Shown one piece after another: positions 1-6,720 of a stretch of DNA of 12,374 bases. A program made the position numbers and the translations under genes. The notes under the pieces were generated by a model that had not been told where the DNA came from, did no database searches, and was given only the letters and a program-made list of their open reading frames with translations. The stretch's first letter is position 1; every line of letters begins with the position of its first letter. Source of the stretch: Hyphomonadaceae bacterium UBA1001 (GTDB lineage Bacteria; Pseudomonadota; Alphaproteobacteria; Caulobacterales; Aquidulcibacteraceae); NCBI GenBank assembly GCA_002291875.1, contig DBAV01000084.1, positions 1 through 12,374 on the forward strand, in the 5' to 3' direction.

Positions 1-1
1 C

Positions 2-145
2 GAAGGCGGGTTCGAAGGCGGGCTCGGCGTCATCCCCGGCGCCCGGCGGGTCAAGACGCCCTGCGTCCAGGGCCGGCACGACGCGCCGCCGGCCCAGCTG
101 ACACCGCCGCAGGTCCGGCTTGAATCCCGGCCCGCCGCGCCATAG
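2..145 (+). CDS. C-terminal tail of an unidentified upstream gene (partial)
   Basis: A frame open from the left edge ends at a TAG at 143-145. It encodes about 47 residues, finishing in a Pro/Ala-rich tail (…RLESRPAAP). Third codon positions are almost all G or C, whereas the other two plus frames carry more T/A at that position or stop earlier (at 111 and 123). The stop overlaps the probable ribosome binding site of def, as expected for an operon neighbour. No family is recognisable from this tail. RmuC-type genes sit near def in some alphaproteobacteria, but nothing here confirms that. The minus strand is also open across this stretch, so the assignment is tentative. Confidence 0.3.
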   Translation, partial: EGGFEGGLGVIPGARRVKTPCVQGRHDAPPAQLTPPQVRLESRPAAP

Positions 146-154
146 GTGCTGCTG

Positions 155-670
155 ATGGCTGTCCGTCCGATCCTCACTGTCCCGAACCCCCTGCTGAAGC
201 AGGTGTCCACGCCCGTCGAGGCCGTCACGGACGAAACGCGCGCGCTGATGGACGACATGCTCAAGACCATGTACGCGGCCCCCGGAATAGGCTTGGCGGC
301 GATCCAGATCGGCGTGCCCAAGCGGGTGATCGTGATGGACCTGGCCCGCGGCGACGAGCCCAAGGCTCCGCGCTATTTCGTGAACCCCGAAATCCTGGAA
401 AGCTCGGACGAACTGGCGCCCTATGAAGAGGGCTGCCTGTCGGTGCCGGAATACTATGACGAGGTGAAGCGCCCTGCCCGGGTGCGGCTGCGCTATCTGG
501 ACTATCACGGCCAGCCGGTCGAGGAATGGGCAGACGGTCTTTATGCGACCTGCATCCAGCACGAGATGGACCATCTCGAAGGGGTGCTGTTCATCGACCA
601 CCTGTCACGCCTGCGCCGCGACAACGCCGTGCGCAAGGTGCGCAAGGTGATGCGCGACCGCTCGCTCTGA
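155..670 (+). CDS. def: Peptide deformylase
   Basis: This 171-residue cytoplasmic metalloenzyme removes the formyl group from the N-terminal methionine of nascent proteins. All three family motifs are visible. Motif 1, GIGLAAIQ, is at residues 44-51. Motif 2, EGCLSVP, is at 92-98 with the metal ligand Cys94. Motif 3, QHEMDHLEG, is at 135-143, with His136 and His140 as metal ligands and Glu137 as the catalytic base. The length and the short basic C-terminal helix are typical of alphaproteobacterial type I enzymes. An in-frame GTG lies at 146, but the ATG at 155 is preferred because AGGTG at 144-148 lies six bases upstream and homologues begin MA(I/V)RPIL. The usual partner fmt does not follow; sucA comes next after 264 bp. 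The left neighbour's stop overlaps the ribosome binding site, so def may be co-transcribed from the left. Confidence 0.97.
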   Translation: MAVRPILTVPNPLLKQVSTPVEAVTDETRALMDDMLKTMYAAPGIGLAAIQIGVPKRVIVMDLARGDEPKAPRYFVNPEILESSDELAPYEEGCLSVPEYYDEVKRPARVRLRYLDYHGQPVEEWADGLYATCIQHEMDHLEGVLFIDHLSRLRRDNAVRKVRKVMRDRSL

Positions 671-842
671 CCCGTCTGTGGCAGGGCTGCGCCGGGAAAT
701 GGCGCACGCGCGACGGGGGCGCGGGTGCACGCGCCTGTGCGCGTTTCGACACACTGTGCACCGCGCGCCGATGAGGCCGATTGCCACCCGCTGAGCCAGC
801 GAAACTGCTGCGAAAGGCGCGCGACCGAACGTCCTGCGACGG

Positions 843-871
843 GTGACGACGCGGGCGAACATCGCTATGTG
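843..871 (+). promoter_or_regulatory. Candidate sucA promoter
   Basis: GTGACGA at 843-849 and GCTATGTG at 864-871, separated by 14 bases, partly match the Caulobacter housekeeping promoter pattern (TTGACGS, a 10-14 base gap, GCTANAWC, as recalled). The -10-like half has two mismatches. Transcription from here would give a leader of roughly 55 bases that includes the hairpin at 893-912. It is the best match I found between def and sucA, but the resemblance is modest. Confidence 0.25.
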
Positions 872-892
872 CACGCCGAACCATGGTGAACC

Positions 893-912
893 GCCGGCGG
901 GGGTGCGCCGGC
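893..912 (+). promoter_or_regulatory. Hairpin in the sucA leader
   Basis: GCCGGCG at 893-899 pairs perfectly with CGCCGGC at 906-912 across a six-base loop. This gives a strong 7-bp GC stem that ends eight bases before the AAGGTGG ribosome binding site of sucA. There is no T-tract, so it is not a standard terminator. It could affect leader stability or translation, or be a by-product of high GC content. Confidence 0.3.
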
Positions 913-934
913 CCCTGACAAGGTGGATTGCAGT

Positions 935-3928
935 ATGGCCGACGGCGGTCGCAAGATCTCGAACGACGCTTTCCTGGAAACCTCGTTCCTGTATGGCGCC
1001 AATGCCGCCTTCGTCGAGGACCTGCACGAACGCTGGCGCCGCGACCCGACCAGTGTCGATGCCAGCTGGGCGGACTTCTTTGCCCGCCTGGCCGATGCGC
1101 CGGCCGCCGTGCAAAAGGCTGCCGAGGGTCCGTCGTGGAAGCGCAAGGGCTGGCAGGCGGTGCCCGCCACCGAAGCCACCGCGCTGCTGGACGGCAACTG
1201 GGCGGCGCTCGAGAGCGCCATCGGCAAGAAGGTCGAGAAGAAGCTGGGCGAGGCCAAGGCCCAGCTCCAGCTGGCCCCGCCCTCGGCGGCCGACATCCAG
1301 CAGGCCACCAAGGACAGCGTGCGCGCGCTGATGATGATCCGCGCCTTTCGCATGCGCGGCCATCTCGAGGCCCAGCTCGATCCGCTGGGCCTGAAGGAGC
1401 CCGAGGTCCACGCCGAGCTGCTGCCTTCGACCTATGGCTTCGGGCCGGACGACATGAACCGACCGATCTTCATCGACCATGTGCTGGGCCTCGAGACGGC
1501 CACCGTCACCCAGATGGTGGACATCCTGCGCCGCACCTATTGCGGCACGGTCGGCGTCGAGTTCATGCACATCTCGGACCCCGAGCAGAAGGCCTGGATC
1601 CAGGAGCGCATCGAGGGCCCCGACAAGCAGGTATCCTTCACGCCCGAGGGCAAGGTGGCGATCCTGCGCAAGCTGGTCGAGGCCGAGACCTGGGAGCGCT
1701 TCCTGCACAAGCGCTTCCCCGGCACCAAGCGGTTCGGCCTCGATGGCGGCGAGGCGATGATCCCCGCCATGGAGCAGATCATCAAGCGCGGCGGCGCGCT
1801 GGGCGTGGACGAGATCGTGCTGGGCATGGCCCACCGGGGGCGGCTGAACATGCTGGCGGCGGTGATGGGCAAGCCCTACCGCGCCATCTTCCACGAGTTC
1901 CAGGGTGGCTCCAGCCTGCCGTCCGACGTCGAGGGCTCGGGCGATGTGAAATACCACATGGGTGCCTCTTCCGACCGCGCGTTCGACGGCAATGAGGTGC
2001 ACCTGTCGCTGACCGCCAACCCGTCCCACCTCGAGATCGTCAATCCGGTCGTTCTGGGCAAGGCGCGCGCCAAGCAGCAGGAAGACATCGTCGCCCATCC
2101 CGAGATCGACCTGATGCGGCTGCGCACCCGGGTGCTGCCGCTGCTGATCCACGGCGATGCCGCCTTTGCCGGCCAGGGCGTGGTGGCCGAATGCTTCGCC
2201 TTGTCAGGGCTGAAGGGGTATCGCACCGGCGGGACGATCCATTTCATCGTCAACAACCAGATCGGCTTTACCACCGCGCCGCACTATTCGCGCTCCTCGC
2301 CCTATCCGTCGGACGTGGCGCTGATGGTGCAGGCGCCGATCCTGCACGTGAATGGCGACGACCCCGAGGCGGTGACCTTTGCGGCCAAGGTGGCGACCGA
2401 GTTCCGCCAGAAGTTCGCCAAGGACGTGGTGATCGACATGTTCTGCTATCGCAGGTTCGGTCACAACGAGGGCGACGACCCGACGATGACCCAGCCGGTG
2501 ATGTACCGGAAGATCAGGGACCTGCCGTCCACCCGCGAAATCTATGCGCGGCGGCTGGTCGGCGAGGGGGTGCTCTCCCAGGACCAGGTCGATGCCATGG
2601 TGGCCGAGTTCGAGGCCTTCCTCGACGCCGAGTTCGAGGCCGGCAAGGCCTACCGTGCCAACAAGGCCGACTGGCTGGACGGTGCGTGGTCGGGGCTGGG
2701 CCTGCCCGACGACGACGAGCGGCGCGGCCAGACCGCCGTGTCCATCGAGAGGCTGCGCGAGATCGGCCTGCGCCTGACCGAAATCCCCGAGGGGTTCGAC
2801 GTCCACAAGACCGTGGCCCGCGTCATCGAGGGGCGGCGCAAGACCATCGAGGCGGGCGAGGGGCTGGACTGGGGCATGGCCGAGCATCTGGCGTTCGGCA
2901 CCCTGCTGGACGAGGGCTTTCCTGTGCGCCTGTCGGGGCAGGACAGCTGCCGCGGCACCTTCTCGCACCGCCACTCGCATCTGATCGACCAGACCAGTGA
3001 GGCACGCTACACCCCGCTGGCCAACATCCGCAAAGGACAGGCCCAGTACGAGGTGATCGACTCGCTGCTGTCCGAAGAGGCGGTGCTGGGCTTTGAGTAT
3101 GGCTACAGCCTGGCGGCGCCGAACACTTTGGTGATGTGGGAGGCCCAGTTCGGCGACTTTGCCAATGGCGCCCAGGTGGTGGTGGACCAGTTCATCAGCT
3201 CGGGCGAACGCAAATGGCTGCGGATGTCGGGCCTGGTGATGATGCTGCCGCACGGCTATGAGGGCCAGGGCCCCGAGCACTCCTCGGCCCGGCTCGAGCG
3301 CTATCTGCAGATGTGCGCCGAGGACAACATGCAGGTGGTCAACTGCACCACCCCGGCCAACTATTTCCACGCCCTGCGGCGTCAGGTGCACCGTACCTTC
3401 CGCAAGCCGCTGATCGTGATGACGCCGAAATCGCTGCTGCGCCACCCGCGTGCGAAATCGACCCTGACCGAGCTTGGGCCGGGCTCGTCCTTCCACCGCG
3501 TGCTGTGGGACGATGCCGAGTACCGCAAGGGCTCGACCATCGAGCTGGTGGGCGATGCCAAGGTGCGGCGCGTGGTGCTGTGTTCGGGCAAGGTCTATTA
3601 TGACCTGCTGGAAGAACGCGAGAAACGGGGCATCCGCGACGTGTACCTGATGCGCGTCGAGCAGTTCTATCCCTTCCCGGCCAAGTCGCTGATGAAGGAG
3701 CTCGAGCGCTTCAAGCACGCCGACATCGTGTGGTGCCAGGAAGAGCCCAAGAACATGGGCGCCTTCTTCTTCATGGAACCCAATATCGAGTGGGTGCTGG
3801 ACCGGATCGGTGCCAAGGCAAGGCGGGCGCGTTATGTCGGCCGCCCGGCTTCGGCCTCGACGGCGGCGGGCCTGATGGCCAAGCACACCCGCGAGCTCGA
3901 GGCTTTCCTCAACGACGCCTTCGCCTGA
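935..3928 (+). CDS. sucA: 2-oxoglutarate dehydrogenase E1 component
   Basis: This 997-residue thiamine-diphosphate enzyme decarboxylates 2-oxoglutarate in the TCA cycle and passes the succinyl group to the lipoyl arm of SucB. The N-terminal E1 segment (NDAFLETSFLYGANAAF from residue 10) is present. It is followed by GMAHRGRLNML at 297-307 and by the ThDP/metal site, which starts at Gly407-Asp408 and ends in NNQIGFTT at 440-447. The pyrimidine-binding half has SGQDSCRGTFSHRHS (nucleotides about 2933-2980), then FEYGYS from residue 720 and WEAQFGDF at 735-742. The C-terminal domain is complete, and the length is normal for alphaproteobacteria (E. coli has 933). An in-frame GTG lies at 923, but the ATG at 935 has AAGGTGG at 920-926 with an eight-base gap, so it is chosen. 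sucB follows within 70 bp or less, so the two are almost certainly one operon. Confidence 0.98.
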   Translation: MADGGRKISNDAFLETSFLYGANAAFVEDLHERWRRDPTSVDASWADFFARLADAPAAVQKAAEGPSWKRKGWQAVPATEATALLDGNWAALESAIGKKVEKKLGEAKAQLQLAPPSAADIQQATKDSVRALMMIRAFRMRGHLEAQLDPLGLKEPEVHAELLPSTYGFGPDDMNRPIFIDHVLGLETATVTQMVDILRRTYCGTVGVEFMHISDPEQKAWIQERIEGPDKQVSFTPEGKVAILRKLVEAETWERFLHKRFPGTKRFGLDGGEAMIPAMEQIIKRGGALGVDEIVLGMAHRGRLNMLAAVMGKPYRAIFHEFQGGSSLPSDVEGSGDVKYHMGASSDRAFDGNEVHLSLTANPSHLEIVNPVVLGKARAKQQEDIVAHPEIDLMRLRTRVLPLLIHGDAAFAGQGVVAECFALSGLKGYRTGGTIHFIVNNQIGFTTAPHYSRSSPYPSDVALMVQAPILHVNGDDPEAVTFAAKVATEFRQKFAKDVVIDMFCYRRFGHNEGDDPTMTQPVMYRKIRDLPSTREIYARRLVGEGVLSQDQVDAMVAEFEAFLDAEFEAGKAYRANKADWLDGAWSGLGLPDDDERRGQTAVSIERLREIGLRLTEIPEGFDVHKTVARVIEGRRKTIEAGEGLDWGMAEHLAFGTLLDEGFPVRLSGQDSCRGTFSHRHSHLIDQTSEARYTPLANIRKGQAQYEVIDSLLSEEAVLGFEYGYSLAAPNTLVMWEAQFGDFANGAQVVVDQFISSGERKWLRMSGLVMMLPHGYEGQGPEHSSARLERYLQMCAEDNMQVVNCTTPANYFHALRRQVHRTFRKPLIVMTPKSLLRHPRAKSTLTELGPGSSFHRVLWDDAEYRKGSTIELVGDAKVRRVVLCSGKVYYDLLEEREKRGIRDVYLMRVEQFYPFPAKSLMKELERFKHADIVWCQEEPKNMGAFFFMEPNIEWVLDRIGAKARRARYVGRPASASTAAGLMAKHTRELEAFLNDAFA

Positions 3929-3997
3929 GGCCAGGAGGCCAGGGTGAGCAAACGCACGCAACGCCGCGCCGTCCGGGCCGGCGAGGAGACAGGACGA

Positions 3998-5545
3998 ATG
4001 ATCGACATCGTGGTGCCGGCCCTTGGAGAATCGGTGAGCGAGGCCACCGTGGGCAAGTGGCGGCGCAAGGCGGGCGAGGCGGTGGCCAAGGATGAGGTGC
4101 TGGTCGAGCTGGAAACCGACAAGGTGGCGCTCGAGGTGTCCGCACCCGAGGCCGGCGTGCTGAGCGACATCGTGGCGGCGGAGGGTGCCAACGTGCAGAT
4201 CGGAGCGCTTTTGGGACGCATCGCCGAAAAGGGCGCCACGGCCCAGCCGGCCGGCAAGGGTTCGGGCGGTGCCAAGGGTGCCGCAGCCCCGGCCCCGGCG
4301 GCCCCAGCGGCGGCGACGGCATCCGGCTCGGCGTCGGGCGCAACCCTCGAGGTGACGGTGCCGACGATGGGCGAGAGTGTCGCCGAAGGCACCCTGGCGA
4401 AATGGCTGAAGAAGCCGGGCGAGGCGGTGAAGGCGGGCGACCCGATTGCCGAGATCGAAACCGACAAGGTGGCCGTCGAAATCCCTGCGCCCGCCGACGG
4501 CGCGATTGCCCAGACCCTCGTCGCCGAAGGCACGACCGTAAAGCCCGGACAGGCAGTGGCGCGCTTTGCGGCCGGCGCCGGCGCGGCGGGCGCCCCTGCC
4601 CAGCCGGCCCAGGCCCAAACCCAAGCTCCGGCGGCGACCCCCGCCCCGGCCCGTGGTGGGGCTGGAGAGGTCATGCCCCCTTCGGTCCAGCGCATCGTCG
4701 CCGAGAACCGGCTGGAACCTGCCTCCATCGCCGGCAGCGGGCGTGACGGGCGGATCACCAAGGGCGATGCCCTGGCGGCCATCAATGCCGCGCCGGTGGC
4801 GGTGGCGACCGCTGTGGCCCAGCCCGCCGCCCCGCGCGCCCTCGATACCCGCGAGGAGCGCGTGCCGATGACGCGCCTGCGTCAGACCATCGCGCGCCGC
4901 CTCAAGGAGGCCCAGAACAACGCCGCCATGCTGACCACCTTCAACGAGGCGGACATGACGGCGGTGATGGCCTTCCGGACCCGGTTCAAGGACGCCTTCG
5001 AAAAGCGTCACGGCGTAAAGCTGGGCTTCATGAGCTTTTTCGTGAAGGCGTGCGTGGCCGCCCTTCAGGACGTGCCCGCCGTCAATGCCGAGATCGACGG
5101 CACCGACATCATCTACAAGAACTTCTATGACATCGGCGTGGCCGTGGGCACCGACCGTGGCCTGGTGGTGCCGGTGCTGCGCGACGCCGACACCCGCTCG
5201 CTGGCAGAGATCGAAAAGGGCATTGCCGAGCTGGGCGCCAAGGCCCGTGACGGCCAGCTGTCGATGGCGGACATGCAGGGGGCAACCTTCACCATCTCGA
5301 ATGGCGGGGTCTATGGATCGCTGATGTCCACCCCCATCCTGAACGCGCCCCAGTCGGGGATCCTGGGCATGCACAAGATCCAGGACCGGCCGATGGCGCT
5401 GAACGGCCAGGTGGTGATCCGGCCGATGATGTATCTGGCGCTCAGCTATGACCACCGCATCGTCGACGGCAAGGAGGCGGTGACCTTCCTGGTCCGGGTC
5501 AAGGAAAACCTCGAAGACCCCGAGCGGCTGCTGCTGGACGTGTGA
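3998..5545 (+). CDS. sucB: 2-oxoglutarate dehydrogenase E2, dihydrolipoyl succinyltransferase with two lipoyl domains
   Basis: This is the 515-residue core subunit of the 2-oxoglutarate dehydrogenase complex. It takes succinyl groups from SucA on lipoyl-lysine and transfers them to CoA. There are two lipoyl domains: residues 2-75 with Lys42 in ETDKVAL, and about 115-190 with Lys157 in ETDKVAV. Ala/Pro-rich linkers follow each. The E1/E3-binding domain is at about 226-264 (PPSVQRIVAENRL…GRDGRITKGD). The catalytic domain runs from about 290 to 515, with the active-site DHRIVDG at 485-491 (His486, Asp490). E. coli SucB has one lipoyl domain. The start is uncertain. ATG 3998 gives the usual MxDIxVPxLGES beginning and has GAGGAG at 3983-3988. 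An in-frame GTG at 3944 has a perfect AGGAGG at 3933-3938 and would add 18 mostly basic residues. No lpd (E3) gene lies in the window. Confidence 0.97.
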   Translation: MIDIVVPALGESVSEATVGKWRRKAGEAVAKDEVLVELETDKVALEVSAPEAGVLSDIVAAEGANVQIGALLGRIAEKGATAQPAGKGSGGAKGAAAPAPAAPAAATASGSASGATLEVTVPTMGESVAEGTLAKWLKKPGEAVKAGDPIAEIETDKVAVEIPAPADGAIAQTLVAEGTTVKPGQAVARFAAGAGAAGAPAQPAQAQTQAPAATPAPARGGAGEVMPPSVQRIVAENRLEPASIAGSGRDGRITKGDALAAINAAPVAVATAVAQPAAPRALDTREERVPMTRLRQTIARRLKEAQNNAAMLTTFNEADMTAVMAFRTRFKDAFEKRHGVKLGFMSFFVKACVAALQDVPAVNAEIDGTDIIYKNFYDIGVAVGTDRGLVVPVLRDADTRSLAEIEKGIAELGAKARDGQLSMADMQGATFTISNGGVYGSLMSTPILNAPQSGILGMHKIQDRPMALNGQVVIRPMMYLALSYDHRIVDGKEAVTFLVRVKENLEDPERLLLDV

Positions 5546-5685
5546 GCGGTTGCACACCGCGCCGCTTCGGGCGTAATCCTGCCGAAAATCGCAGTTACCC
5601 GGGAACCGGATGCGTCCGGCCCAAACCGGCGCGGGGCCACATGGCCCGGTGTCCCGTCGCGACCCCTTTTTCGGAGCAGTGCCTT

Positions 5686-6135
5686 ATGGTCGAGAGTGCC
5701 GTGCTGATGAATCTGGCCACCGTGTCGATCATGGTGATCACGGGACTCTATCTGCTCTTGTCCTCCAGCACGCTGCTGACCGCCGCCATCGCCCGCGACG
5801 GGGCCGCCCGCAAGGCGATGGGCATGGACGAGGGCGAGGTGGCGCGCACCATCGCCATGGTGCGGTCGTGGATCGACGGCCCACGCCTGCCCGCCACGCT
5901 GCTGTCGTGCGGGCTGCTGGTGGTGTCGATGGTGATGCTGTTCGCCGGGCATTCGGGTGCGGCGTTGGCGCTGGCCGCGGCGCTGGCGATCGACAGCGTG
6001 CTGCACCTGACCTGGCCGATGCGGCGCAGCTATCTGGCCCGCATGGGCCCGCGCGAGCGCCAGGCCGAAATCGCCATGTCGGTCGCCCTGATTGCCGCCC
6101 TGGGCCTGCATGCGGCCCTGCTGATGGCGGGCTGA
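5686..6135 (+). CDS. Small four-helix membrane protein of unknown function
   Basis: I do not recognise this 149-residue protein. Four hydrophobic segments are visible, at about residues 9-36, 69-88, 91-110 and 128-148. A charged loop of about 30 residues (MGMDEGEVARTIAMVRSW) lies between helices 1 and 2, and a short basic loop (RRSYLARMGPRERQ) between helices 3 and 4. By the positive-inside rule both loops are probably cytoplasmic. Only one cysteine is present (Cys75), and no enzymatic motif is apparent. The ATG at 5686 has GGAG at 5673-5676 with a nine-base gap. The frame stays open further upstream to 5542, overlapping the sucB stop, but that stretch is not hydrophobic and does not look coding. 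An ATG at 5707 is a possible alternative start. The gene begins 140 bp after sucB and could be read through from it. Confidence 0.75.
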   Translation: MVESAVLMNLATVSIMVITGLYLLLSSSTLLTAAIARDGAARKAMGMDEGEVARTIAMVRSWIDGPRLPATLLSCGLLVVSMVMLFAGHSGAALALAAALAIDSVLHLTWPMRRSYLARMGPRERQAEIAMSVALIAALGLHAALLMAG

Positions 6136-6152
6136 CAGGGGCCGTCTCTCCC

Positions 6153-6182
6153 GCCCGCCGCGGGCGCGGCCGAAAGGCGGGC
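6153..6182 (+). terminator. GC-rich hairpin after the membrane protein gene
   Basis: GCCCGCC at 6153-6159 pairs with GGCGGGC at 6176-6182 across a 16-base loop. A competing smaller stem (GCCCG 6153-6157 with CGGGC 6161-6165) is also possible. It starts 18 bases after the stop at 6135 and lies before the candidate promoter at 6218. No T-tract follows, so it would be at best an imperfect terminator. Confidence 0.25.
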
Positions 6183-6217
6183 ACGCCCCCTTGCACACCC
6201 ACACCGCGCGCAGGGGC

Positions 6218-6247
6218 TTGACCGCGGCGGCGCAAGGCCGCTGTATC
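6218..6247 (+). promoter_or_regulatory. Candidate promoter of the secreted protein / Hsp70SBD-TIR unit
   Basis: TTGACCG at 6218-6224 and GCTGTATC at 6240-6247 resemble the Caulobacter-type housekeeping promoter. The -10 half matches GCTANAWC at seven of eight positions, with a gap of 15 bases against the usual 10-14. Read as a classical sigma-70 site it is TTGACC, an 18-base gap, then TGTATC. Transcription would start near 6254, leaving a short leader that contains AGGGAGGG at 6256-6263. This is the best promoter-like match in the window. Confidence 0.45.
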
Positions 6248-6270
6248 CCCGCTCCAGGGAGGGACACCCC

Positions 6271-6699
6271 ATGAAACGCATGATCGGCGCGATCGCGCTC
6301 GCCCTTGCCACGCTCGGCCCGGCCGTGCTGGTCACCGCACCCACCGCGCTGGCCCAGCAGGCCGCCAATCTCAGCGGCCGGTGGGAGGGCGGCTATATCA
6401 GCACCAACGGGGCGGACGTGAACACCTTCGCGATGACGCTGCAGCAGGACGGCAACCGCCTCACCGGCACCGTCGTCGAGGTCAACACCTTTGGCGATGC
6501 CACCGACGTGCTGTTCCTGACCTCGACCATCCGCGGCACGGTGAGCGGGGACCGCGTCACCTTCACCAAGACCTATGACGGCTCGGGCGGGCAGACCCAC
6601 AGCGTCGCCTATACCGGCCGGATCGAGCCCACCGGCCGGCGCGTCACCGGAACCTTCTCGGTCGAGGGCAATAGCGGCCGCTTCGAGATCGTGCGCTAG
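6271..6699 (+). CDS. Secreted beta-rich protein of unknown function
   Basis: This 142-residue protein has a clear Sec signal peptide: Lys2/Arg3, a hydrophobic core, and a probable cleavage after Ala-Leu-Ala (about residue 28) before QQAANLSG. The mature part of about 114 residues alternates polar and hydrophobic residues with repeated turn motifs (GRWEGGY, GNRLTGTV, GTVSGDRVTF, GRRVTGTF, SGRFEIV). This suggests a small beta-barrel of the lipocalin or avidin kind. No cysteines are present in the mature part, and no catalytic motif is visible. The start is well supported by AGGGAGGG at 6256-6263, seven bases before the ATG. The stop is 21 bases before the TIR gene and no terminator intervenes, so the two are probably co-transcribed. 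This protein is exported while its partner lacks a signal peptide, so any functional link is open. Confidence 0.85.
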   Translation: MKRMIGAIALALATLGPAVLVTAPTALAQQAANLSGRWEGGYISTNGADVNTFAMTLQQDGNRLTGTVVEVNTFGDATDVLFLTSTIRGTVSGDRVTFTKTYDGSGGQTHSVAYTGRIEPTGRRVTGTFSVEGNSGRFEIVR

Positions 6700-6720
6700 G
6701 GCCCCCTCGCCGGAGGCACC

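Noticed and set aside
1..22. Tandem CGAAGGCGGG at 1-10 and 13-22
   Set aside because: Only two copies at the window edge, explained by a Glu-Gly-Gly-Phe coding repeat; too short to call a repeat element.
2204..5557. A very long open frame on the minus strand opposite sucA and sucB
   Set aside because: The translation is rich in His, Arg, Gly and Ala with no family motif, and it lies exactly opposite two certain genes. This is the usual mirror of high-GC coding DNA.
5606..5671. Small stems (CCGGA/TCCGG at 5606-5619, GGGCC/GGCCC at 5634-5647) and a TTTTT at 5667-5671 after sucB, considered as a terminator
   Set aside because: The stems are only 5 bp and the T-run is about 20 bases beyond the second stem, so the geometry of an intrinsic terminator is not met.
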